Below, one piece after another: positions 17,169 through 25,682 of a stretch of DNA of 64,000 bases. Under the pieces are notes generated by a model. That model saw only the letters and a list, made by a program, of their open reading frames with translations. It made no database searches and had not been told where the DNA came from. The translations under genes were made by a program, and so were the position numbers. The number at the start of each line of letters is the position of its first letter. The stretch's first letter is position 1. Source of the DNA: Vibrio xiamenensis (GTDB lineage: Bacteria > Pseudomonadota > Gammaproteobacteria > Enterobacterales > Vibrionaceae); assembly GCF_900100015.1 (NCBI RefSeq), contig NZ_FNDD01000003.1:243715-307714 (forward strand), given 5' to 3'.

Positions 17169-18272
17169 TTAGCTGTCTTTATTCGGTCTCAATTTGACCC
17201 AAACCGTGTCATTTTCCGTCACCGTAATGGTGCGGTTATAGGTTTCGTAACCCTCTTTGGATACTGTGACTTGGTGATTGCCTCGTGGCAATACCACTTC
17301 AACAGGGGTACTGCCATAGTCAACACCGTTGATCACGACATCGTCGTTGTATTGATCAGAGCGAACCGTCACGTTGGCCCAAGATGGATCTTGCTTGCTA
17401 TTTGGGGCCTTAGATTGCTCTTTCAGGCAGTAACGACTCGCGACGTTCAGCAGTTTACAAGCGGCAATGGCTTCTGGTTTTGCCTGTAGCTGAGCTTGCA
17501 TTTGGGTGAAGTAATTGTTGTTGCCTTCAAATCCCGAACGTACAAATTGGCTTTCTTGCACATGAATATTGAGCTCAACACCTTGAGCATTGCGTTTAGC
17601 AATGGTCGATTCGGTTAGGCTGTCCATCAAGTTTTCACGAAACGCTTTAACGGCTTTTTGCTTAGTCAGATGTTTGCCTTGATTTGAACATTGGCCAAGA
17701 GTCATGGTCGCAGAACAGGTGGTTTGATATTGGGTTTCCACAACTTGGCTTTCGCGCAGCTCAGCATCCAAACGTTTAACGCGCGCTTCGACTTTTTGCT
17801 CGGTTAAGTACGAGAGCTCTGAGTTTAAGCGGGCTTGCTTTTGTTTGATTTGCGACAGACGCATTTCGTTTTCAGTGATCGCTTGCTGGTTTTCAAGCTG
17901 CGCGGCTTGGTTATCTTTTACCGCCGCCCAAGATTCCTGATAACTTTTTTGAAAAGAGACCAAATCAATATCGGGATCGTCTAATAGACGACTGTACTGT
18001 TTGTCCAGTGCCGATTTTGCGCGATTACGCTTGGCGTCTAAATCCTGCCCGTCACGTTTTAGCTTGGCTTGCTCATTCTTTAGTTGCTGAAGTTTGTCTG
18101 CCTCTAAGCCATATTCTTTGGCCATAGCATCCAATTCAGCATGTTTATTACTTAGCTTGGTATCGATCGCGGAAATCGGGTCCACTGGAGTGACTTCTTC
18201 CGCTGAAATCGCTACCGACGCCCAAAGTGGGCATAGCGCCAGTAACAGCGCTGGGGTTCGATGTAATATCAT
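17169..18272 (-). CDS. Periplasmic coiled-coil/PEGA-domain protein
   Basis: A 367-aa exported protein paralogous to the first 360 residues of its downstream neighbour. It has a signal peptide (hydrophobic stretch, ending AISA), a coiled coil with KLSNKHAELDAMAKEYGLE heptads, and the same double-cysteine signature (TCSATMTLGQC then a QKAVKAF motif; later ACKLLN and RYC). A C-terminal PEGA-like domain (YGSTPVEVVLPRGNHQVTVSKEGY) follows. It stops where the neighbour's SUMF1 domain would begin. The frame is open to a TTG at 18284; I prefer the ATG at 18272, preceded by AGGGA. The 132 bp between the two genes shows no terminator, so they are probably co-transcribed. Function unknown; the tandem suggests duplication followed by domain gain or loss. 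Confidence 0.78.
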   Translation of the reverse strand: MILHRTPALLLALCPLWASVAISAEEVTPVDPISAIDTKLSNKHAELDAMAKEYGLEADKLQQLKNEQAKLKRDGQDLDAKRNRAKSALDKQYSRLLDDPDIDLVSFQKSYQESWAAVKDNQAAQLENQQAITENEMRLSQIKQKQARLNSELSYLTEQKVEARVKRLDAELRESQVVETQYQTTCSATMTLGQCSNQGKHLTKQKAVKAFRENLMDSLTESTIAKRNAQGVELNIHVQESQFVRSGFEGNNNYFTQMQAQLQAKPEAIAACKLLNVASRYCLKEQSKAPNSKQDPSWANVTVRSDQYNDDVVINGVDYGSTPVEVVLPRGNHQVTVSKEGYETYNRTITVTENDTVWVKLRPNKDS

Positions 18273-18700
18273 AGGTCCCTGCAATCAATTAACGTAGTTA
18301 CATCACCAATGTGAATAGACAAACTTTTGACGGTCCTCAATATGAAAACGGTCTGTTATAGATTTTTAGTATTGGCTGGTCGCTTTCATAAAGTGTTAGA
18401 CCCTAACTGCTTGTATGTAATATGAAAGTACCACTGTTCATTGTGAGCAGATAAATTAAATATGCAAGAAGATAAACCGAACTCCGTGCGTGATCTTGAG
18501 CAGAAATTGCATTCTCCGTAATTTCTGTGCGCTTGATCATTGTTCCAAGAAATGAAGCTAATCAAATTTCATATGGGTGTGATATTACGCATCGTGATGA
18601 GATATGCAACTTGGTGCAAAACGGTGTGGGTGAGTATACAAAATTTCGAAAAGGGCGCGTTTTGGTATACCATCACAGACTGTTAATTCGTGAACCATGA
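18273..18700. promoter_or_regulatory. Divergent intergenic region with large imperfect inverted repeat
   Basis: These 428 bases lie between the divergent PEGA-protein gene and the AraC-type gene and contain no convincing ORF. At 18491-18539 an imperfect inverted repeat has matching ends TGATC/GATCA and matching inner arms AGAAATT/AATTTCT around GCATTCTCCGT. It could be an operator or fold as RNA; no T-run follows. I see no clear promoter hexamers. Confidence 0.4.
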
Positions 18701-19531
18701 ATGATGGAAAAAGAGCCTTTTATAACGCTGTTAAATAGTCATGCGGATGCCAAACTTTTGTCGCCTCGCCCTGCTGAGCTGATAACCTTGCCGTCGTATA
18801 TGGATTGTCATGATCACGCTTATACGCAGATTGTTATCGGTCTAAAAGGCCAGGCTGAATTTGAAGTGCGTGGCCTTGGCAATATGGTTGGGCCAGGGCA
18901 GGGCTGTGTGGTGACGCCAGAAACGGATCATGCGTTTGGTGGCGTGCAGACGCAGTCGGATATTTTGGTGCTCAATCTGCCGCTACCAAGCGAAGATAAT
19001 CCGTTGATGGTACAGCGAATCAATGAGCTTAATCGTTCGGATACCTACTTTAAGCTCGATAATCAAATTCAACGCATCATTCATATGCTGGTCTCTGAGA
19101 TGTCTTCCCATCCTGATGATTTACTGCTGAGCCGCGCCTGCAACGATACTGTGATTGCGCTTTTGCAGCGTCATATCACCGCGTTTCAAACCACGCGCAA
19201 AGAGTCGCGCTTTGATCTTGATGCGATTGACCGCTATATCGAAACCCATATCGGGCATCGTATTAGCGTCGCGCAACTCGCTGGGAGCGTTTATCTTGGC
19301 GAAAGCCAGTTCCATATGTTGTTCAAAGAGCAAATGGGTATTACGCCTCATCAATACGTGTTGGGAAAACGAATCGATTTAGCAAAACTACTGATTGAAA
19401 AAGGCGAGTTGTCGTTTGGCCAAATCGCCGATATCACGGGCTTTTCAGGACAAAGCACTTTCACCCACTCTTTTTCTCGCCTGCAGGGCATGTCACCATC
19501 TCAATACAAAAAGCAATATTCTGTTAAATAG
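18701..19531 (+). CDS. AraC-family transcriptional regulator (upstream of putA)
   Basis: A 276-aa protein with an N-terminal cupin-like sensing domain (~20-110; CHDHAYTQIVIGLKGQAEFEV) and two AraC HTH motifs (~175-272; VAQLAGSVYLGESQFHMLFKEQMGITPHQYVLGKRI, then IADITGFSGQSTFTHSFSRLQGMSPSQYKKQ). It lies 187 bp upstream of putA in the same direction. This putA lacks the N-terminal ribbon-helix-helix repressor domain of enteric PutA, so a separate regulator is needed. An AraC-type activator (PutR) of putAP has, as I recall, been described in V. vulnificus. The role is inferred from position only. Confidence 0.82.
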   Translation: MMEKEPFITLLNSHADAKLLSPRPAELITLPSYMDCHDHAYTQIVIGLKGQAEFEVRGLGNMVGPGQGCVVTPETDHAFGGVQTQSDILVLNLPLPSEDNPLMVQRINELNRSDTYFKLDNQIQRIIHMLVSEMSSHPDDLLLSRACNDTVIALLQRHITAFQTTRKESRFDLDAIDRYIETHIGHRISVAQLAGSVYLGESQFHMLFKEQMGITPHQYVLGKRIDLAKLLIEKGELSFGQIADITGFSGQSTFTHSFSRLQGMSPSQYKKQYSVK

Positions 19532-19567
19532 TAAAAATTTAGTGGAATAAAATATTAGTAACTTGAG

Positions 19568-19698
19568 TGTGATATTGTTTTTGCTTTGTTAATAAACAGA
19601 GAAATCAGCAAAAAGCTCGGAGTTTTTGACAAGTATTCCAAGCAACCTCACAATACACTGCTAGCCATTGTAGGAAAGTCCGGATATTCAGCTCCGGA
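19568..19698 (+). promoter_or_regulatory. Probable putA promoter region
   Basis: There is a perfect -35 TTGACA at 19626-19631. The best -10 is only weak (CAATAC or ACAATA, 18-19 nt downstream). A half CRP site TGTGATATTGTTTTTG is at 19568-19583. In the leader, TCCGGA at 19679-19684 and 19693-19698 can pair as a 6-bp stem with an 8-nt loop just upstream of the ribosome-binding GAGGAA. Confidence 0.4.
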
Positions 19699-19718
19699 AG
19701 TGAGATTGAGGAACACGC

Positions 19719-22700
19719 ATGTTTACTGCGACCGATGTGTTGAAAACCGAGTTTGTCGAGCAACCGCTTGAGAAACTTTGGTCACTGATCTCGCCACTTT
19801 ATATGGTGGACGAATCACAATGGCTAGAGCAACTTTTACCGCTCGCTTCGTCTGATGCTGCTGAGAAGCAGTTAGTGGAACAGAAAACCACGCAGTTAAT
19901 CGAAGCGATTCGTGCCGATAAAAAATCGATTCAAATGATTGATGCGCTTTTGCTTGAGTACAGCCTAGATACTCAAGAAGGCATTCTATTGATGTGTTTG
20001 GCCGAAGCTTTAATGCGAGTGCCAGATGCCGCCACTGCCGATGCGCTGATCAAAGATAAGCTCGGTGTTGCTGACTGGAAATCTCACCTAAAGAATTCAG
20101 ATTCTGTGTTCGTCAATGCGTCAACATGGGGGTTGATGCTGACCGGAAAAGTGGTCGGTCTTAAAGACACTCAACCACCAAGCCCGATTCAAGCCGTGAA
20201 TAGCTTAGTGAATAAGCTTTCAGAGCCTGTGATTCGCAAAGCGATGCATCAAGCGATGAAAGTGATGGGTTACCAATTTGTGCTTGGTCGCTCAATCGAA
20301 GAGGCGCAGAAAAACGGTCGTTCAATGCGCGAGCGTGGCTTTACCTATTCATATGACATGCTGGGTGAAGCGGCATTAACCAGCAGCGATGCGCATAAGT
20401 ATTTCCAAGATTACCTCACCGCCATTGAAGCGGTTGGGCGCAATACGTACGGCAATGACACCAGTCCAGCGCCATCGGTTTCGATCAAGCTTTCGGCGTT
20501 GCATCCTCGCTATGAAGTGGCCAACCATGCTCGAGTGATGAGTGAACTCTATGACACGCTTATCAAATTGCTTGAGCGAGCCATTGCACTGGATGTTGCC
20601 ATCACCATCGATGCTGAAGAAGCTGACCGTTTAGAGCTGTCTCTTAAACTGTTTGAGAAAGTTTATCGCAGCGACTTAGTACGCGGCTGGGGTAAGTTTG
20701 GCCTTGTGGTGCAGGCTTATTCAAAACGTGCATTGCCAGTGCTGGTATGGCTCAATGGTTTGGCGCGTGAGCAAGGTGACTTGATTCCGCTGCGTCTGGT
20801 TAAAGGGGCGTATTGGGATAGCGAAATCAAATGGTCGCAACAAGCGGGCTACGATAACTACCCAGTTTACACTCGTAAAGAGTCGACCGATGTGGCGTAC
20901 TTGGCCTGTGCACGCTTCCTGCTCAGTGAACCAGTGCGCGGTAATATCTTCCCGCAATTTGCCAGCCATAACGCTCAAACCGTCACTTCTATTGCCGTGA
21001 TGGCTAAGCATAAAGATTTTGAGTTTCAACGTTTACACGGGATGGGCGATTCGCTCTATAACCATGTGATGGAGACTTACAAGCAACCAGTGCGTATCTA
21101 TGCGCCTGTGGGGAGCCACAAGGATTTGTTGCCGTATCTGGTACGCCGCTTATTAGAAAACGGCGCTAATAGTTCGTTTGTTCACCGTTTGGTGGATGCG
21201 CGCTGCCCGGTGAGCAGTTTGACCCAACATCCGATTGATGTGCTCACCAGTTACAAAACGCTGCACAATCCACAAATCATGTTGCCGCCAGATGTGTTCC
21301 CAGAACGCAACAACTCGATGGGCGTCAATATCGATATCGAAAGCGAAGCGGCGCCATTTGAACAAAAAGTTGCGCATTTCATGCAACAAACTTGGCAAGC
21401 GAGCCCGTTCATCAATGGTCAGTGGCAACACTCTCCAGAGGCGGCGGCAACCAGTTATGTCGAAACGGTCACCGCACCTTATGATCGCAGCGTTGAAGTA
21501 GGGCAAGTGATGCATGCTAGCCTTGATCATGTTTCCGAAGCGATCGATGGCGCACAGCAAGCGTTCTCAACTTGGAGTGCGCTAGATAAGAGCAAGCGCG
21601 CCGCTTGTCTTGATCAACTGGCCGATCTTCTGGAAGCCAACTTGGCGGAATTGGTCGCGCTGTGTCACAAAGAAGCCGGCAAAACCATTCACGATAGTAT
21701 TGATGAAGTGCGTGAAGCGGTGGATTTCTGCCGTTACTACGCCAAACAAGCCGATAAACTTGGCGCTATGGTTGTGACTGACTTTAACGATCAAACGCGT
21801 CAGGTATCGCGCATTGGACGTGGCGTGTTTGTGTGCATCAGTCCATGGAACTTCCCATTAGCGATTTTCCTTGGCCAGATTAGCGCTGCTTTGGTGGCAG
21901 GGAATACCGTGGTAGCGAAACCGGCCGAGCAAACCAGTTTGATCGCGGCGCGCGCGGTTGAGTTAATGCACCAAGCGGGCTTCCCAGCGGGCGTCATTCA
22001 ACTGCTGCTTGGACGCGGCGCTGATATTGGTAGTGCGCTCACCTCACATAGTGCGATTGCCGGTGTTGCCTTTACTGGCTCCACCGCAACGGCGCAGCGC
22101 ATTAACTTGACCCTTGCCGAGCGCGATGCTGCGCCAGTGCCATTTATCGCAGAAACTGGCGGCCAAAACGCGATGATCGTCGACAGTACTGCGCTGCCTG
22201 AACAAGTGGTGCGAGATGTTCTACGTTCAGCCTTCGCTTCGGCAGGTCAGCGCTGTTCGGCGCTGCGCGTCTTGTACGTGCAAGAAGACATTGCCGATCG
22301 CATCGTCAGTTTGATTCAAGGCGCGATGCAAGAACTCAAAGTCGGCTTGCCTTATCTGCATGACACCGATGTTGGGCCTGTGATCGATGCGAATGCACGT
22401 CACAAGCTGCAAGCGCATATTGACCGCATGACCAGCACAGAGAAAAAAATCGCCCAGTTAACCTTACCTGAATCATGCAGCAAGGGTGACTTTGTTGCGC
22501 CAAGCGCTTTTGAAATCAGCAGCATTAGCGCGCTGAACGAAGAGCAATTTGGGCCAATTTTGCACATCGTGCGTTATAAAGCCAAAGACTTAGCCCAAGT
22601 GGTCGCAGACATTAACCAAACCGGTTTTGGTTTGACCATGGGGATTCACAGCCGTAACGAAACCACTTACCGCTGGATTGAGAAACACGTGCGTGTAGGT

Positions 22701-22838
22701 AACTGCTACATCAACCGCGATCAAGTCGGTGCGGTTGTCGGCGTTCAGCCATTTGGCGGTCAAGGACTGTCGGGGACTGGACCGAAAGCGGGCGGACCAC
22801 ACTACCTGTTCCGTTTTACACAAACGCAATTTTCTTAA
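19719..22838 (+). CDS. putA: Bifunctional proline dehydrogenase / P5C dehydrogenase PutA (short form)
   Basis: A 1039-aa enzyme oxidising proline to glutamate at the inner membrane face. The FAD-dependent proline dehydrogenase half has DAEEADRLELSL, RLVKGAYWDSEIK, FASHNAQTV, LHGMGDSLY and the GANSSFVHRL signature. The NAD-dependent P5C dehydrogenase half has the catalytic Glu in PFIAETGGQNAM and Cys in ASAGQRCSALR. E. coli PutA (1320 aa) has an N-terminal ribbon-helix-helix domain and a C-terminal ALDH-superfamily domain. Both are missing here, and the C-terminal one appears as the next gene. ATG chosen with GAGGAA 7 nt upstream. Followed 24 nt later by the detached domain and then by putP. 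Confidence 0.96.
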   Translation: MFTATDVLKTEFVEQPLEKLWSLISPLYMVDESQWLEQLLPLASSDAAEKQLVEQKTTQLIEAIRADKKSIQMIDALLLEYSLDTQEGILLMCLAEALMRVPDAATADALIKDKLGVADWKSHLKNSDSVFVNASTWGLMLTGKVVGLKDTQPPSPIQAVNSLVNKLSEPVIRKAMHQAMKVMGYQFVLGRSIEEAQKNGRSMRERGFTYSYDMLGEAALTSSDAHKYFQDYLTAIEAVGRNTYGNDTSPAPSVSIKLSALHPRYEVANHARVMSELYDTLIKLLERAIALDVAITIDAEEADRLELSLKLFEKVYRSDLVRGWGKFGLVVQAYSKRALPVLVWLNGLAREQGDLIPLRLVKGAYWDSEIKWSQQAGYDNYPVYTRKESTDVAYLACARFLLSEPVRGNIFPQFASHNAQTVTSIAVMAKHKDFEFQRLHGMGDSLYNHVMETYKQPVRIYAPVGSHKDLLPYLVRRLLENGANSSFVHRLVDARCPVSSLTQHPIDVLTSYKTLHNPQIMLPPDVFPERNNSMGVNIDIESEAAPFEQKVAHFMQQTWQASPFINGQWQHSPEAAATSYVETVTAPYDRSVEVGQVMHASLDHVSEAIDGAQQAFSTWSALDKSKRAACLDQLADLLEANLAELVALCHKEAGKTIHDSIDEVREAVDFCRYYAKQADKLGAMVVTDFNDQTRQVSRIGRGVFVCISPWNFPLAIFLGQISAALVAGNTVVAKPAEQTSLIAARAVELMHQAGFPAGVIQLLLGRGADIGSALTSHSAIAGVAFTGSTATAQRINLTLAERDAAPVPFIAETGGQNAMIVDSTALPEQVVRDVLRSAFASAGQRCSALRVLYVQEDIADRIVSLIQGAMQELKVGLPYLHDTDVGPVIDANARHKLQAHIDRMTSTEKKIAQLTLPESCSKGDFVAPSAFEISSISALNEEQFGPILHIVRYKAKDLAQVVADINQTGFGLTMGIHSRNETTYRWIEKHVRVGNCYINRDQVGAVVGVQPFGGQGLSGTGPKAGGPHYLFRFTQTQFS

Positions 22839-22862
22839 TTTAGCCCAGTAAGGAGAAAAGTT

Positions 22863-23561
22863 ATGGTACATCACGTTACACGTTTTTCAGATGCTTACTC
22901 GGCATGGGAAAATTGGAATCTAACCGACTTTAATTCTCGATGTGAGTGTTTACTTGCATTTAAGAATGCTCTTGTTGAGAGCAGTAACATCGCTGCATCG
23001 GTTGCTAACTATCATATCGAGCACGCCGCATCACTGTTGGCAGACTCACACCAGCTTGTTGGACCAACGGGGGAGACGAATGAGCTCTATACCGCAGGTC
23101 GAGGCGTTGCGCTGATCATTCAAGATGATCACAGCGAAACGGCGCAACTGGCGGTGATTGCCCAGGTGACAACCGCGCTTATCGCGGGCAACGGCGTGAT
23201 TTTATGTAGTGACGACACAGCGCTTGCCACGATGCTGGAAAAGGCATTTGTGCAATCTACGATTCCGACTAACTTAATTCAGTTCGCATCCAACGACGCG
23301 TATCAACAGCTACTTGAATCGGACGTTCGAGTGTTGGGTTATGTCGGAACGCCTAAGGTTGAGGCTCAACTCAACCGCCAACTGGCAAAGCGTCACGGCG
23401 CAATTGTTAGCTTGGTTTCAGAAACGGACACCATCAACACACCTGTTGCTTTGGATCCGCATCTTTCGCTTCGCTTTATCACTGAGCGCACCAGAACCAT
23501 AAATATTACCGCAGTGGGGGGGAACACCACATTGTTGGAGCTTGGTAGCGAAGCACATTAA
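22863..23561 (+). CDS. Stand-alone PutA C-terminal ALDH-superfamily domain protein
   Basis: A 232-aa soluble protein with a strong AAGGAG start 24 nt after putA. Its end (LSLRFITERTRTINITAVGG, then NTTLLEL) matches the conserved C-terminal motif of long (type B/C) PutAs; E. coli PutA, as I recall it, ends LYIERSLSVNTAAAGGNASL. The rest looks like an inactive ALDH Rossmann domain (GRGVALIIQDDHSETAQLAVIAQVTTALIAGNGVILCSDD) without catalytic Cys or Glu. In long PutAs this domain caps the substrate channel. Here it is probably a separate subunit that binds PutA. Database names such as 1-pyrroline-5-carboxylate dehydrogenase would be misleading. Confidence 0.8.
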   Translation: MVHHVTRFSDAYSAWENWNLTDFNSRCECLLAFKNALVESSNIAASVANYHIEHAASLLADSHQLVGPTGETNELYTAGRGVALIIQDDHSETAQLAVIAQVTTALIAGNGVILCSDDTALATMLEKAFVQSTIPTNLIQFASNDAYQQLLESDVRVLGYVGTPKVEAQLNRQLAKRHGAIVSLVSETDTINTPVALDPHLSLRFITERTRTINITAVGGNTTLLELGSEAH

Positions 23562-23573
23562 TGCTTCCCATAT

Positions 23574-23595
23574 GATGCCCCAAGGTCGGGGCATC
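23574..23595 (+). other. Intercistronic hairpin before putP
   Basis: A perfect 8-bp stem GATGCCCC/GGGGCATC with a 6-nt loop lies between the PutA-domain gene and putP, about 35 nt before the putP ribosome-binding site. No T-run follows, so it is more likely an mRNA stability or partial-attenuation element than a terminator. Confidence 0.6.
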
Positions 23596-23631
23596 CAAGG
23601 AAGACGACTCATTATTAAGAGGACAAATTTC

Positions 23632-25122
23632 ATGGAAAATAGCTTTGCTATTACAGCGACATTCGTTGTGTATCTGATACTGATGCTCGCCATCGGCGTC
23701 ATCGCTTATCAACGAACGAAAAACTCATCTGACTACTTTCTAGGTGGACGCTCGCTTGGCCCTTGGCCTGCGGCTCTTTCTGCAGGCGCATCCGACATGA
23801 GTGGTTGGTTGTTACTTGGTTTGCCGGGTTATGCGTATGCCGCCGGTTTTGAAGCGTTCTGGCTGGCGGGTGGCTTGCTGGTCGGTACTTGGCTCAACTG
23901 GCTGATCTCGGCTAAACGTCTGCGTACCTACAGTATTACGACCGACGCATTGACCTTGCCAGAGTTTCTGTCACGTCGTTTTAACGACAAATCCAAACTT
24001 ATCCAAACCATTTCGGCGTTCTTCATTCTTCTATTCTTCTTGTTCTATACCAGTTCTGGTCTAGTGGCAGGCGGGAAACTTTTTGAAACTGTGTTTGGTA
24101 TGGATTACACCACAGCGGTCATTGTTGGCACTATCTGTGTGGTTTCATACACGCTATTTGGTGGTTTCCTTGCGGTATCTTGGACCGACTTAGTTCAGGG
24201 GCTATTGATGTCTGCTGCGCTGCTTATCGTACCGATCGCGGCGATGGAAAATGGTTTTGGCCACTTAGGCACTCAACTGAGTGAAATTAACCCTCAGCTG
24301 CTAACGCTTTGGAGCGATGTGAAAGGCGAACCGCTTTCGGCGATTGCGATCATCTCTTTGGTGGCTTGGGGCTTGGGTTACTTTGGTCAGCCACACATCT
24401 TGGCACGTTTTAAAGCCACACGCTCAAACCGCGATTTAACCACAGCACGTCGCATCGCAGTGGTATGGACAGCACTATCGATGGGCGGCGCATTGCTTGT
24501 CGGTATGGTTGGCCTTGTTTACGTGACCAACGCGGGCAGCGTTTCACTAGATGATGGTGAGAAAATCTTCATGCTTTTGGTGAACGCGATGTTCCACCCT
24601 GTGATTGCGGGTATTCTGCTGGCGGCGATTCTGGCGGCGATCATGAGTACTGCGGATTCTCAGTTGTTGGTTTCATCATCGGCATTGGCAGAAGATTTCT
24701 ACAAACAAGTGATTAAGAAAGACGCCAGTTCTGAAGAGATCGTGATGGTTGGCCGTATTGCCGTGGTGGGTTTGTCCATCGTTGCTTTGATTCTGGCGAT
24801 GACACCAGATAGCTCAGTTCTTGGCCTAGTATCTTACGCGTGGGCAGGTTTTGGCGCTGCATTTGGCCCTGCGATTCTGCTTAGTCTGTTCTGGTCACGC
24901 ATGAACCGTAATGGCGCATTGGCGGGTATTATCGTCGGTGGTGTGACCATCGTGGTATGGAAACAATTGTCTGGCGGTTGGTTCGATGTTTATGAAATCG
25001 TCCCTGGCTTTATCCTCGCGACGATTGCGATCGTTATCGTAAGCCTTATCAGTGGCGAGCCAGAAGACGAAGTCAAGGCTCAGCACGCGACGTACCAAAA
25101 ACATCTGCAAGAGCTCGATTAA
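23632..25122 (+). CDS. putP: Sodium/proline symporter PutP
   Basis: A 496-aa SSS-family transporter with 13 expected helices. It has the N-terminal FVVYLILMLAIGVIAYQRTK, the DYFLGGRSLGPWPAALSAGASDMSGWLL block (Na+ and proline site), YTSSGLVAGGKLF and the SSF signature region near AILAAIMSTADSQLLVSSSALAEDFYK. The frame is open upstream to 23542, but the ATG at 23632 with GAGG 9 nt before it gives a normal PutP start. It imports the proline that PutA degrades and shares an operon with it. Confidence 0.96.
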   Translation: MENSFAITATFVVYLILMLAIGVIAYQRTKNSSDYFLGGRSLGPWPAALSAGASDMSGWLLLGLPGYAYAAGFEAFWLAGGLLVGTWLNWLISAKRLRTYSITTDALTLPEFLSRRFNDKSKLIQTISAFFILLFFLFYTSSGLVAGGKLFETVFGMDYTTAVIVGTICVVSYTLFGGFLAVSWTDLVQGLLMSAALLIVPIAAMENGFGHLGTQLSEINPQLLTLWSDVKGEPLSAIAIISLVAWGLGYFGQPHILARFKATRSNRDLTTARRIAVVWTALSMGGALLVGMVGLVYVTNAGSVSLDDGEKIFMLLVNAMFHPVIAGILLAAILAAIMSTADSQLLVSSSALAEDFYKQVIKKDASSEEIVMVGRIAVVGLSIVALILAMTPDSSVLGLVSYAWAGFGAAFGPAILLSLFWSRMNRNGALAGIIVGGVTIVVWKQLSGGWFDVYEIVPGFILATIAIVIVSLISGEPEDEVKAQHATYQKHLQELD

Positions 25123-25158
25123 TCACTATTCTAGACTGTTAATTTCTCTGTAATTTTT

Positions 25159-25184
25159 GCCCTGCTTATACGCAGGGCTTTTTT
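25159..25184 (+). terminator. Intrinsic terminator after putP
   Basis: Stem GCCCTGC/GCAGGGC with loop TTATAC, followed by TTTTTT, about 37 nt past the putP stop. Confidence 0.9.
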
Positions 25185-25311
25185 ATCGCTCAAGCAATTA
25201 TTTTCTAGATGAATATTCCAAACTTTTGCAAAGCGATTGCACAGATGGAACTATTTTGCACATGATAGGTCAGTATCCAGTGTTGTATTAATAAAAAAGG
25301 AGGAAACCATC

Positions 25312-25545
25312 ATGTCGCGTGCTTATTGTCAGTGTTGTCAGCGTGTAACGAGCCATAAAGTCGTTTTGCAACGTTGCGTAGGCGAAGAGCATTCACTCGT
25401 GCAACGTTTTTTCCATTCAATTGCTATGTTATTGCACGGCGACCACTATGTAAAAATGGAAGAGCGAATGATTTGTCGTGAGTGCAACACTCCAGCAGCT
25501 GCTAAAGCCGTGGCGCTTACCGATGCGCACACCCACTCAGCTTAA
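25312..25545 (+). CDS. Small zinc-ribbon-like protein, unknown function
   Basis: A 77-aa protein starting at an ATG with an almost perfect AGGAGG 7 nt upstream, which suggests heavy translation. It carries two CxxC knuckles (C6/C9 in YCQCCQ and C55/C58 in ICRECN), a typical zinc-ribbon arrangement with a ~45-residue loop. The middle (SLVQRFFHSIAMLLHG) is amphipathic. It lies alone between the putP terminator and an Lrp gene and is not obviously part of either unit. I do not recognise a named family; similar cysteine-rich small proteins in vibrios are called hypothetical. Confidence 0.75.
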   Translation: MSRAYCQCCQRVTSHKVVLQRCVGEEHSLVQRFFHSIAMLLHGDHYVKMEERMICRECNTPAAAKAVALTDAHTHSA

Positions 25546-25582
25546 CCGTTGAGCATCAAAGCTGAAATTGAATTCGCATCAG

Positions 25583-25681
25583 TCACGAATTCGTGAATCT
25601 GTTTTAGGATAAACACTCAATCTCGTTTACTATCGAAGGCGTTGTCTTATCGCTTTACGAGCATTTCTCAAATGAGTGTTT
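25583..25681 (+). promoter_or_regulatory. Inverted repeats in leader of Lrp-type gene
   Basis: TCACGAATTCGTGA at 25583-25596 is a perfect 14-bp palindrome. Separately, AAACACTCA (25611-25619) is the exact complement of TGAGTGTTT (25673-25681), whose arm ends directly before the start codon and covers the likely ribosome-binding GAGTG. The first could be an operator; the second could block translation if both arms are in the mRNA. Confidence 0.5.
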
Positions 25682-25682
25682 C

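Noticed and set aside
21153..21560. 135-codon minus-strand frame inside putA
   Set aside because: Antisense to conserved PutA motifs, no start signals, atypical composition.
22863..23561. Active P5C dehydrogenase
   Set aside because: Too short and without catalytic Cys/Glu; the motif at its end identifies it as the non-catalytic PutA C-terminal domain.
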